Shown here in pieces: positions 15,693 to 22,578 of a stretch of DNA of 45,348 bases. Numbering within the stretch: position 1 is the stretch's first letter; every line of letters begins with the position of its first letter. The stretch is from Knufia peltigerae (Eukaryota > Ascomycota > Eurotiomycetes > Chaetothyriales > Trichomeriaceae): NCBI GenBank assembly GCA_030247855.1, contig JAPDRN010000189.1, positions 1 to 45,348 of the forward strand, given 5' to 3'. The notes beneath the pieces are model-generated. The model was given only the letters and a program-made list of their open reading frames with translations, was not told the DNA's origin and did no database searches. The position numbers and the translations under genes are program-made.

Positions 15693-16409
15693 ATGACAGC
15701 CCCCCACGCTTCTTCCAATTTCGATCAGGCCGAGCTGGACAAGTTCGCCGCGCTGGCCAACCGCTGGTGGGACGCTGATGGCCCGCAGAAGCCGCTGCAC
15801 GCACTGAATCCGGTGCGCCTGCAGTACGTTGCCGATCGCGCGCCGCTGCGTGGTGCGCGCGTGCTCGACATCGGTTGCGGTGGCGGGCTGCTGAGCGAAG
15901 CGCTGGCCCAGGCCGGTGCCGAAGTGACCGCCATCGACCTGGCGCCGGAGCTGGTCAAGGTTGCGCGCCTGCATGCACTGGAGAGCGGCGTCAGCGTCGA
16001 CTACCGGGTACAGGCCGCCGAAGACCTCGCCGCCGAACAGCCGGGCAGCTTCGACGTGGTGACCTGCATGGAAATGCTCGAGCACGTGCCCGATCCGGGC
16101 GCGATCATCGAGGCCTGCAAGCGGCTGCTGAAGCCGGGCGGCCACCTGTTCCTGTCCACCATCAACCGCACGGCTGCAGCCTTTGCAGTGGCCATCGTCG
16201 GTGCCGAGTACGTGGCGCGGCTGCTGCCCAAGGGCACCCACCACTACCAGGAATTCATCAAGCCGGCCGAGCTGGCGCGCTGGCTGCGCGAGGCCGACCT
16301 GCAGCTGGCCGATGTCAGCGGCATGGCCTACGAACCGTGGCGCAACCGCGCCCGCCTGAGCAGCCGCACCGACATCAACTATCTGGCCCACGCGGTCAAG
16401 GCGCCGTGA
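15693..16409 (+). CDS. ubiG: Ubiquinone biosynthesis O-methyltransferase UbiG
   Basis: A 238-residue SAM-dependent enzyme carrying out both O-methylations of ubiquinone synthesis. SAM motif I is VLDIGCGGG (57-65). The N-terminal FAALANRWWDADGPQKPLH and the downstream EMLEHVPDP and GTHHYQEFIKP segments are UbiG signatures. ATG 15693 gives the usual length. It overlaps mupP as GTGA (16406-16409), so the two are probably translationally coupled. Confidence 0.96.
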   Translation: MTAPHASSNFDQAELDKFAALANRWWDADGPQKPLHALNPVRLQYVADRAPLRGARVLDIGCGGGLLSEALAQAGAEVTAIDLAPELVKVARLHALESGVSVDYRVQAAEDLAAEQPGSFDVVTCMEMLEHVPDPGAIIEACKRLLKPGGHLFLSTINRTAAAFAVAIVGAEYVARLLPKGTHHYQEFIKPAELARWLREADLQLADVSGMAYEPWRNRARLSSRTDINYLAHAVKAP

Positions 16410-17101
16410 CCGCTGCCGTGTTCCCGCGTGCGGTGCTGTTCGACCTGGATGGCACGCTGCTGGACAGCGCACCGGATTTCGTCGCCACCCTCAATGCGAT
16501 GCTGGCCGAGCGCGGTCGTGCGCCGATCGATCCGGCGCGACTGCGTCCGGTGGTATCAAAGGGCTCGCGGGCGATGGTGTCGGCCGCGTTTCCAGAGCTG
16601 GATGCGGCCGAGCGCGATGCGCTAATTCCCGAGTTCCTGCAGCGCTACGAAGCCTTGATCGGCCAGCACGCCGTGTTGTTCGACGGGGTTGTCGGCATGC
16701 TCGAGGCGCTGGACGCGGCCGGTACCGTGTGGGGCATCGTCACCAACAAGCCTGAGTACCTCGCCCGGCTGATCCTGCCGCAACAGCAGTGGCAGCAACG
16801 CTGCGCGGTGCTGGTCGGCGGGGACACCCTGGCCGAACGCAAGCCGCATCCACTGCCGCTGCTGCACGCCGCGCAGGCCATCGGCATTGCAGCGGAAGAT
16901 TGCGTGTATGTCGGCGACGATGAGCGCGACATCATCGCCGCGCGTGCCGCTGGCATGCCGTCGGTGGCGGCGCTGTGGGGCTACCGCCTGCACAGCGACG
17001 ATCCGCTGGCCTGGCAGGCCGATGTGCTGGTCGAGAACGCCGAACTCCTGCAACTGGCCAGCCTCTGGCCGACCCGGCCGGCGACCCCGGCCCAGCCGTA
17101 A
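16406..17101 (+). CDS. mupP: HAD phosphatase, probable N-acetylmuramic acid 6-phosphate phosphatase MupP
   Basis: A 231-residue HAD hydrolase. Motif I is LFDLDGTLLDS (nucleophile Asp13, acid Asp15), motif II VTNKP, motif III RKPHPLPLL and motif IV VGDDERDI. By sequence alone it could be called phosphoglycolate phosphatase. In pseudomonads the homologue right after ubiG is MupP, which dephosphorylates MurNAc-6-phosphate in cell-wall recycling; the order mtaD-ubiG-mupP is the same here. It starts with GTG at 16406 inside the ubiG stop. Confidence 0.85.
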   Translation: MTAAVFPRAVLFDLDGTLLDSAPDFVATLNAMLAERGRAPIDPARLRPVVSKGSRAMVSAAFPELDAAERDALIPEFLQRYEALIGQHAVLFDGVVGMLEALDAAGTVWGIVTNKPEYLARLILPQQQWQQRCAVLVGGDTLAERKPHPLPLLHAAQAIGIAAEDCVYVGDDERDIIAARAAGMPSVAALWGYRLHSDDPLAWQADVLVENAELLQLASLWPTRPATPAQP

Positions 17102-17112
17102 GGAACAACGTA

Positions 17113-17817
17113 GTGAGCAGTACCGCGCTGGATAGTGTCCTCGACAAGTGGCGCAGCCGTTGGCCGGAATGGTCGGTGGCTGAGCCGTTCGTGGCCGAAC
17201 CGCAGCGAAATGTCGCGCTGGCGTGGTTCGCGCTGCTGCAGGAATTCGACGACATGCTCAACACCGCTGGCGACCCGCTGCCGGCGGACGCCAAGCTGGC
17301 GTGGTGGGGCGAGGAACTGCGCAGCTGGGCCGCGCAGCGTTCGCGGCATCCGCTGGGACGCGTGCTGGAGCCGGTGCGGGCACCGTGGGTGCAGCTGGCC
17401 GAGGCGCTGCCGGATCTGGTCGAGGCGCGCACCGTCGCGCTGGACGCTGCCGGTGCCGAGCGCGCGCTGGACAACTACGCCGAAGCGGTGGCGGCGGTCG
17501 AGGCCGTGGTGTTTGCCGACACGCCGCGCAAGGGTGCTGGCCATGCCGTGCTGCTGCAGACATTGGCGCAGCGCCTGCAGGACGCTGGTGTGGCCGGCGT
17601 GCCGCGCAGCCTGCTGGACGAAGATGCCGGCAACGCTGCACAGCGTTGGGCGCAGCAGTTGCTGAAAGGGTGGGGCAGCCGCGTGCCCGGTCCACGTGCA
17701 CGCCGGGTGTGGTCGAGCCTGGCGCGTGCACGTCTGGCGGCGCAGGCCGCCGGCAAGCCGGTCGAGGCGACGCCCGTACGCACGTTGCTGCGTGTGTGGT
17801 GGGCCGCGCGCGGCTGA
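17113..17817 (+). CDS. Squalene/phytoene synthase-like protein
   Basis: A 234-residue protein beginning with GTG 17113, 11 bp after mupP. ALLQEFDDML and the KLAWWGEELRSWAAQRSRHPL block match the start of the squalene/phytoene synthase fold. The two aspartate-rich substrate motifs of true synthases are incomplete: only DDMLN near residue 50 is seen and no second DxxxD. It is also shorter than real synthases (about 280 or more). It may be a non-catalytic family member, like the assembly-factor relatives known in other organisms. No carotenoid or hopanoid genes lie nearby. It probably ends the mtaD-ubiG-mupP transcript. Confidence 0.7.
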   Translation: MSSTALDSVLDKWRSRWPEWSVAEPFVAEPQRNVALAWFALLQEFDDMLNTAGDPLPADAKLAWWGEELRSWAAQRSRHPLGRVLEPVRAPWVQLAEALPDLVEARTVALDAAGAERALDNYAEAVAAVEAVVFADTPRKGAGHAVLLQTLAQRLQDAGVAGVPRSLLDEDAGNAAQRWAQQLLKGWGSRVPGPRARRVWSSLARARLAAQAAGKPVEATPVRTLLRVWWAARG

Positions 17818-17828
17818 ACCATCACTTG

Positions 17829-17904
17829 GTAGTGCCGGCCGCTGGCCGGCAATCCGGGTAGGTTGCTGAACACCATGAGGTTGCCGGCCAGCGGCCGGCA
17901 CTAC
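17829..17904. repeat. SMAG dimer, GTAGTGCCGGCC subfamily
   Basis: Two 24-bp GTAG-headed palindromes (17829-17852 and 17881-17904) are exact inverted copies with a 28-bp spacer. They lie between the convergent phytoene-synthase-like and M23 peptidase genes. The second ends 2 bp from the peptidase stop. Likely acts as a bidirectional transcript end. Confidence 0.88.
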
Positions 17905-17906
17905 CG

Positions 17907-18755
17907 TTACTTGCGTTCCAGCACCAGCAGCGGGTCGATGCGGGTGTCGAACCAGTTCATGCCCCAGTGCAGATGCGGGCCGGTGGCTCGACCGGTCGCG
18001 CCGACGGCAGCAATCACCTGGCCCTGTTCGACACGATCACCGACCTTCACGTCGATGCGCGACAGGTGCAGGAAGTTCGAACTGACCCCGAAGCCGTGGT
18101 CGAGCAGCAAGGTGCCGCCGGTCAGGTACAGATCCGGGCCGGCGAAGGTCACCACACCGGCTGCCGGTGCTTTCACCGGGGTGCCGGTCGGTACCGCGAT
18201 GTCCATGCCGGAGTGACCAGCGCCGGGCTGGCCGTTGTACACACGGGCGTTGCCGAAGCGGCCGCTGATGCGCCCCTGCACCGGCCAGATGAAGGTCTGG
18301 GTGAAATCGGTGCGGTTGTCGTCGCGCACGCGCGCAGCGGTAACCTGCGCCTGTTCGCGCTTGATCCGTTCGGCGATGGCCGGCGGTGGATTGACCGTCT
18401 TCGGCGGCACGCCGTTGACCCGCTCGGTTGGCCAATCACGCGGGGTCACCGAGATGGCGGCAGTCTCGCTGCCGCCATCCGGCCGGCGGATCTGTACCAG
18501 CAGGGGGCCCTTCTCATCGCGACCGATGCCGAACACCACGCTGCCGTAGCCGCTCACGCGCAGCTCGCGGCCTGCGTAGCGCACGCTGCTGCCGGCGGGA
18601 ACCTTGCCGATCACCAGCGCGCCCTGCGACGCGCTGGCCGGAAACACCACGCGGCTGTCGATCAGGTCGCCGATGCCGTCCTGAGCTTTTGCCGCCGGTG
18701 CGGGGAACAGGGGCGCCGCCAGCAGCAGCGCCCCGAACACGAGTGCCGAACGCAT
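17907..18755 (-). CDS. M23 (LytM) family metallopeptidase
   Basis: A 282-residue exported peptidoglycan peptidase. A signal peptide of about 24 residues ends AAKAQ. An N-terminal beta-rich domain follows, then the LytM domain from about residue 165 (FIWPVQGRISGRFG). All zinc ligands are present: GHSGMD (His, Asp) and HLHWG (HxH), so it should be active rather than a degenerate LytM activator. The start ATG overlaps the pyrC stop by one base (TGATG), indicating co-translation after pyrC. Substrate cross-link type cannot be read from sequence. Confidence 0.92.
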   Translation of the reverse strand: MRSALVFGALLLAAPLFPAPAAKAQDGIGDLIDSRVVFPASASQGALVIGKVPAGSSVRYAGRELRVSGYGSVVFGIGRDEKGPLLVQIRRPDGGSETAAISVTPRDWPTERVNGVPPKTVNPPPAIAERIKREQAQVTAARVRDDNRTDFTQTFIWPVQGRISGRFGNARVYNGQPGAGHSGMDIAVPTGTPVKAPAAGVVTFAGPDLYLTGGTLLLDHGFGVSSNFLHLSRIDVKVGDRVEQGQVIAAVGATGRATGPHLHWGMNWFDTRIDPLLVLERK

Positions 18756-20101
18756 CAGCGGTCGTAGGTCATGCGCTGGCCGGCGGGCTCGCCCACCAGC
18801 GAACTGCCGTCCCACACCCGCTGGCCGTTGACCCAGGTCGAGGCCACGCGCGAACGGAACGTGGTGCCTTCGAACGGCGACCAGCCGCACTTGGACAGCA
18901 CGTCCTCGCGCTTCACGGTGAACGGCACGTCTTCCACCATTACCAGATCGGCGAAGTAGCCTTCGCGCAGGAAGCCACGCTCTTCCACGTCGAACAGCTG
19001 GGCGGGAGCATGAGCGAATTTCTGCACCACCTGCTCGCGGGTCAGCTTGCCTTCGTGCACGCGTTCCAGCGCGGCGACCAGGGCGTACTGCACCAGCGGC
19101 AGGCCGGACGGCGCCTGCGCATAGGGTTTCTGCTTCTCTTCCCAGGTGTGCGGGGCGTGGTCGGTGGCCAGGACATCCAGCACGTCGTCAGCCAACGCGG
19201 CCGTGATCGCCTCGCGATCGGCCACATCCTTGATCGCCGGATTGCACTTGATCAGGTTGCCCTTGGTGGCGTAATCCGGGCGGGCGAAGTGCAGGAAGTG
19301 CACGCAGGTCTCGGCGGTGATCTGCTTGCGGCTGCCGTCGGCGCGGATCAGCGGGCCCTTCTCGAACAGCGCCAGTTCGTCGGCGGTGGAGATGTGCAGC
19401 ACGTGCAGGCGGGTGCCGTGCTTGCGCGCCAGCGACATGGCCAGCCGCGTCGACTTGATGCAGGCGTCGCGCGAACGGATGTCCGGGTGCATCTCCGGGG
19501 TCAGCGCGTCGCCGTACTTTTCCTGGAAGGCCTTCAGGTTGGCATCGATCATCGGCGTGTCTTCGCAGTGCGTGATGATCGGGGTCGGGCACTCGCGGAA
19601 GATCGCGTCCAGGGTTTCCGGGTTGTCGACCAGCATGTTGCCGGTGGAAGCCCCCATGAATACCTTCACACCCGGCGCCTTCTTCGGGTCGAGCGCACGG
19701 ATGGCGTCCAGGTTGTCGTTGCTGGCGCCGTGGTAGAAGCCGTAGTTGGCCCAGGCGCGGCCGCGCGCCAGCTCGTACTTGGCTTCAAGAATGGTCGAGT
19801 CGAGCGTCGGCGGGTTGGTGTTGGGCATGTCCATGAAGCTGGTCAGGCCGCCGGCCACGGCCGCGGCCGATTCGCTGGCGATGTCGCCCTTGTGGGTCAG
19901 GCCCGGTTCGCGGAAGTGCACCTGGTCGTCGATCATCCCGGGCAGCAGCCAGCGCCCGGCCGCATCCACCACCTGTTCGCCATCACGCGGGGTCAACCCT
20001 TTGCCGATCTGCGCGATACGGTCGTTCTCGATGCGCAGGTCGCCTTCGAAGGTGCGTCCTTCGTTGACCAGGCGGGCGTTGGTGATGAGCGTGGAGGACA
20101 T
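18755..20101 (-). CDS. pyrC: Dihydroorotase
   Basis: A 448-residue amidohydrolase for the third step of pyrimidine synthesis (carbamoyl-aspartate to dihydroorotate). Signatures include HFREPGLTHKGD, MDMPNTNPPT, GVKVFMGASTG (likely carboxylated Lys) and ATDHAPHTWEEK with the catalytic Asp. The first metal-binding His of the usual HxH is Gln60 (DDQVHFREPG). This is a known feature of a dihydroorotase subfamily rather than an obvious defect. It starts 1 bp after the yidD stop. A hydantoinase-like role is possible but less likely. Confidence 0.88.
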   Translation of the reverse strand: MSSTLITNARLVNEGRTFEGDLRIENDRIAQIGKGLTPRDGEQVVDAAGRWLLPGMIDDQVHFREPGLTHKGDIASESAAAVAGGLTSFMDMPNTNPPTLDSTILEAKYELARGRAWANYGFYHGASNDNLDAIRALDPKKAPGVKVFMGASTGNMLVDNPETLDAIFRECPTPIITHCEDTPMIDANLKAFQEKYGDALTPEMHPDIRSRDACIKSTRLAMSLARKHGTRLHVLHISTADELALFEKGPLIRADGSRKQITAETCVHFLHFARPDYATKGNLIKCNPAIKDVADREAITAALADDVLDVLATDHAPHTWEEKQKPYAQAPSGLPLVQYALVAALERVHEGKLTREQVVQKFAHAPAQLFDVEERGFLREGYFADLVMVEDVPFTVKREDVLSKCGWSPFEGTTFRSRVASTWVNGQRVWDGSSLVGEPAGQRMTYDR

Positions 20102-20102
20102 G

Positions 20103-20357
20103 TCAGTGTTTTCCTGTGCAACGGCAAGAAGGGGCGTTGGAAGATTCGGGCACGGGATCGAAGCCGCCGGGATGGAACGGATGGCAACGGCCCAGCCGTC
20201 GCGCCGCCAGCCAGCTGCCGCGTAGCGGGCCGTGCCGTGAGATGGCGTCCATGGCGTATTCAGAGCAGCTCGGCACGAAACGGCAGCGAGGCCCCAGCAG
20301 CGGGCTGATGAAGCGCTTGTAGAAGCGCAGCAGGGCGATGAGCAGGCGCGAGATCAC
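20103..20357 (-). CDS. yidD: Membrane protein insertion efficiency factor YidD
   Basis: An 84-residue protein with the YidD core: LLRFYKRFISPLLGPRCRF, PSCSEYAMDAI, and GSWLAARRLGRCHPFHPGGFDPVP. It is thought to help insert proteins into the inner membrane alongside YidC. It starts with GTG at 20357. In many bacteria yidD sits between rnpA and yidC; here it heads a yidD-pyrC-M23 peptidase strand. The C-terminus ends in an extra Cys-rich CRCTGKH. Confidence 0.93.
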   Translation of the reverse strand: MISRLLIALLRFYKRFISPLLGPRCRFVPSCSEYAMDAISRHGPLRGSWLAARRLGRCHPFHPGGFDPVPESSNAPSCRCTGKH

Positions 20358-20557
20358 TCAGTCATCTTAAGCCAGTTGGCATGAAGGCCGCATTTGTGCA
20401 GGATGGGCCCTTGGTCGCATGTCGCAGATGGCCTGCGGCCGCTATCGGCACCCCTCCGGGTGCCGGAAAGGTTCCGTACCGCGCAAGGCGGTCCGTGTTC
20501 GTCGGACCGCGCCTTGGACCCATTGACTCCTGGACTGAATGGAGCGGGCCCCCGAGG
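20358..20557. other. yidD-dksA divergent spacer with two hairpins
   Basis: There is no gene. An 8-bp hairpin CGGCACCC/GGGTGCCG (20446-20465) is followed by a 12-bp stem with a 2-base bulge (20484-20495 with 20503-20516). They precede the dksA promoter and may belong to the yidD leader. Function is unknown. Confidence 0.5.
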
Positions 20558-20586
20558 TTGCTGCTGCGGGTCGGGTAGGCTATAAA
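20558..20586 (+). promoter_or_regulatory. Sigma-70-type promoter of dksA-like gene
   Basis: TTGCTG (20558-20563), a 17-bp spacer and TATAAA (20581-20586) are followed by a GC-only stretch GGCCCGC at the discriminator position. The start codon lies about 45 bp downstream. GC-rich discriminators are typical of promoters inhibited by DksA/ppGpp. Confidence 0.65.
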
Positions 20587-20630
20587 GGCCCGCTTTCCCG
20601 GGCCCCGGGGAATCCAAGGAAGAGCGTTTC

Positions 20631-21851
20631 GTGGCTGCTAAAAAAACTGCAAAGAAGGCCGTCAAGGCCGCCAAGAAAACCGCCAAGCCTGTTGTGAAGA
20701 AGTTGGCGGCCAAGCCCGTTGCCAAGAAGCCGGCCAGCAAGCCGGTGACCAAGGCGGCATCCTCACAACCGGCGGCCAGGAAGGCCACCGCAAAGAAAGC
20801 ACCTGTCAAGTCCGGCAAGCCGGCAGTGGCGAAGAAATCCGCTGCGCCGGTCAAGGCCAAACCTGCCGCTGCCAGCAAGAAGGCGCCGGCGGTGAAGAAG
20901 GTTGCCAGCAAGGCTGCGCCGGTGAAGAAGGCCGCTGCCAAGCCGGCACCGAAGAAGGCAGCAGCCAAGCCGGCGCCGAAGGCGGTGGTGAAGAAGGTTG
21001 CCGCCGCGCCTGCTGCGAAGCCGGCAGCGAAGAAGGTGGCTCCTGCCAAGCCGGCACCTGCCACCAAGGCTGCCAAGAATGTCGCCGCGCCGGCTGCCAA
21101 ACCGACGCCGGCCCCTGTAGTGAAGTCCGCACCGAAGCCAGCTGCGAAGCCGGCCCCGGCCAAGTCTGTCCCGGCCAAGACCGCGGCAGTGGCAGCAGCC
21201 AAACCGGCCCCCAAGCCGGCCCCGGCCGCCGCTTCTGCAGCATCGACCGCCCCGCAATCCAAGAATCCCGTGCCCGTTTCGAAATCGCCTGCTAAAACCG
21301 CCGTGAAATCCGATTCCGCTCCGAAGACCGTGACCCGCCCCGTGGGCAAGGTCGCTGTGGCCGTCGCCGCCCGTTCGTCGGCACCTGCGCCGCGCAGCAA
21401 GTACAAGGTCGTCGAATACAAGACCGACGAGGCCACTGGCCGCCCGATCCTGCCGGCAGGCTACAAGCCGGCCTCGGACGAGGAGTACATGAGCCCGCTG
21501 CAGCAGGAATACTTCCGCCAGCGCCTGCAGAACTGGCGCGCCGATCTGGTGGAAGAGTCCAAGCAGACCATCGAGAACCTGCGTGAGGAAGTGCGTGACA
21601 TCGGCGATGAAGCCGAGCGCGCGACCCGCGAGACCGAGAACTCGCTGGAACTGCGCACCCGTGATCGTTACCGCAAGCTGATCGGCAAGATCGACAGCAC
21701 CCTCAAGCGCCTGGAAGCGGGCGATTACGGGTATTGCGTGGACACCGGTGAAGAGATCGGCCTGGAGCGCCTCGAAGCGCGCCTGACCGCCGAGCGCACC
21801 ATCGACGCCCAGGAGCGTTGGGAGCACCTGCAGAAGCAGCAGGGCGACTGA
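20631..21851 (+). CDS. dksA: DksA-family RNA polymerase-binding protein with long Lys/Ala/Pro tail
   Basis: A 406-residue protein starting with GTG. Residues 1-255 are almost only Lys, Ala, Pro and Val in AAKPAPKKAA-type repeats, like histone H1 or AlgP tails. Residues 256-406 are a DksA domain: coiled coil (QQEYFRQRLQNWRADLVEES...RATRETENSLELRTRDRYRKL) and an end globule. The zinc finger has lost three of four cysteines: Cys369 remains in YCVDTGEEIG, and TIDAQE replaces the second CxxC. The coiled-coil tip reads D326-E-A-E329-R-A331 where E. coli has DxxDxA. It therefore resembles zinc-independent DksA relatives. Promoter and terminator suggest a single-gene transcript. The tail may bind nucleic acid nonspecifically (inference). 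Confidence 0.9.
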   Translation: MAAKKTAKKAVKAAKKTAKPVVKKLAAKPVAKKPASKPVTKAASSQPAARKATAKKAPVKSGKPAVAKKSAAPVKAKPAAASKKAPAVKKVASKAAPVKKAAAKPAPKKAAAKPAPKAVVKKVAAAPAAKPAAKKVAPAKPAPATKAAKNVAAPAAKPTPAPVVKSAPKPAAKPAPAKSVPAKTAAVAAAKPAPKPAPAAASAASTAPQSKNPVPVSKSPAKTAVKSDSAPKTVTRPVGKVAVAVAARSSAPAPRSKYKVVEYKTDEATGRPILPAGYKPASDEEYMSPLQQEYFRQRLQNWRADLVEESKQTIENLREEVRDIGDEAERATRETENSLELRTRDRYRKLIGKIDSTLKRLEAGDYGYCVDTGEEIGLERLEARLTAERTIDAQERWEHLQKQQGD

Positions 21852-21876
21852 TTCCGGTTCGTTGTGATGTCATGCG

Positions 21877-21903
21877 AAAAGCCCGGCTTCGGTCGGGTTT
21901 TTT
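21877..21903 (+). terminator. Intrinsic terminator of dksA
   Basis: GCCCGGC-TTC-GGTCGGG hairpin at about 21881-21897 preceded by AAAA and followed by six T, 26 bp after the stop. Confidence 0.85.
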
Positions 21904-21953
21904 GTTGCTGTGCGATTGGCTGTGTAGAGCGGCGCCTTGGTTGTTCCATGAGC

Positions 21954-22059
21954 GAGCGGGCGGGTCACCCGGGCCAGGACACGCCGTAAACCCATCCCTG
22001 GGGCCTCGGTCGCGCCATCCATGGCGCGAACGGTCCTGGCCCGGGTGACCCGCCCGCTC
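21954..22059 (+). repeat. Long palindromic element, family 1 copy E1
   Basis: Perfect 27-bp inverted arms (21954-21980 and 22033-22059) enclose a 52-bp core. The core starts ACGCCGTAAACCCATCC and holds two small hairpins: CCC/GGG and GCGCCAT/ATGGCGC. Copies E2 (37358-37458) and E3 (37646-37741, inverted) share the core, but their arms have different sequences that are still complementary. The 21852-22578 spacer otherwise holds SMAG units and a family 2 repeat; I see no gene in it. Confidence 0.88.
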
Positions 22060-22084
22060 CAGACGGTTCCCGAGTGCGGCCGCT

Positions 22085-22189
22085 GTAGAGCCGAGCCCAT
22101 GCTCGGCTCAGGCCGAAGCCGGCGGGCAGGGAAGAGCAAGAGGCAGGGAAGAGCAAGAGCAAGAGCAGCCAAGCATGGCTTGGCTCTAC
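22085..22189. repeat. SMAG pair with short tandem repeat between
   Basis: A GTAGAGCCGAGC palindrome (22085-22109) faces an inverted, related one with a different stem (22167-22189, CCAAGCATGGCTTGG core). Between them an 18-bp unit (GGCAGGGAAGAGCAAGAG) is repeated twice, with extra GAGCAA units. Confidence 0.8.
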
Positions 22190-22218
22190 CAGGAGCGGTC
22201 ATGCGTGCGCTCGCGGCT

Positions 22219-22530
22219 GTTGGGTCCGCCTTGTAGCGAGCCGAGCACCGCAGGGGAATCAGGGGCGAAGAGGCGCCGCTGTTTGAGCGCAGCGAGTTCG
22301 GCGCCGTCCCCTGATTCACCGAGGAGCGCAGGGCACCGGTGCGCAGCGCCGGCTCGCGGATGGCGGCGCGTTTCTTTGGTTACTTCCTTGATGGCGCACA
22401 TCCATGTGCCCCACCCTGCGGGCCGGCTACGCCGTTCCGCGCTGCTCCTGCAGCACGGTGCGCGCGCAAAGAAAGTGACACCCCGCCGCGGTCGCGGAAA
22501 AGGGCCGCCGGGCATGGCCCGGCGCTACCA
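22219..22530 (-). repeat. Hairpin-rich interspersed repeat, family 2 copy C
   Basis: This is the most complete copy. On the minus strand it runs from a SMAG (22528-22505, GTAGCGCCGGGC) through CCGCG/GCGG and the ACTTTCTTTG hairpin to the branched domain ending AAGGCGGACCCAAC at 22219. About 75 bp of other sequence (roughly 22386-22460) is inserted in the loop of the ACTTTCTTTG hairpin and has its own hairpins. The branched domain is nearly identical to copy B. Confidence 0.85.
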
Positions 22531-22578
22531 GTGCGTCGGCGCACGTAAACCCGCTGTCGCGGAAACGACGAGCCGACG

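Noticed and set aside
16406..17101. Naming the HAD phosphatase gph (phosphoglycolate phosphatase)
   Set aside because: Motifs alone allow it, but the mtaD-ubiG neighbourhood matches that of MupP in Pseudomonas, which is the better inference.
20354..21436. 360-codon Ala/Gly/Leu-rich minus frame opposite the dksA tail
   Set aside because: This is the antisense of Lys/Ala/Pro repeats; the DksA domain, promoter and terminator fix the plus strand as coding.
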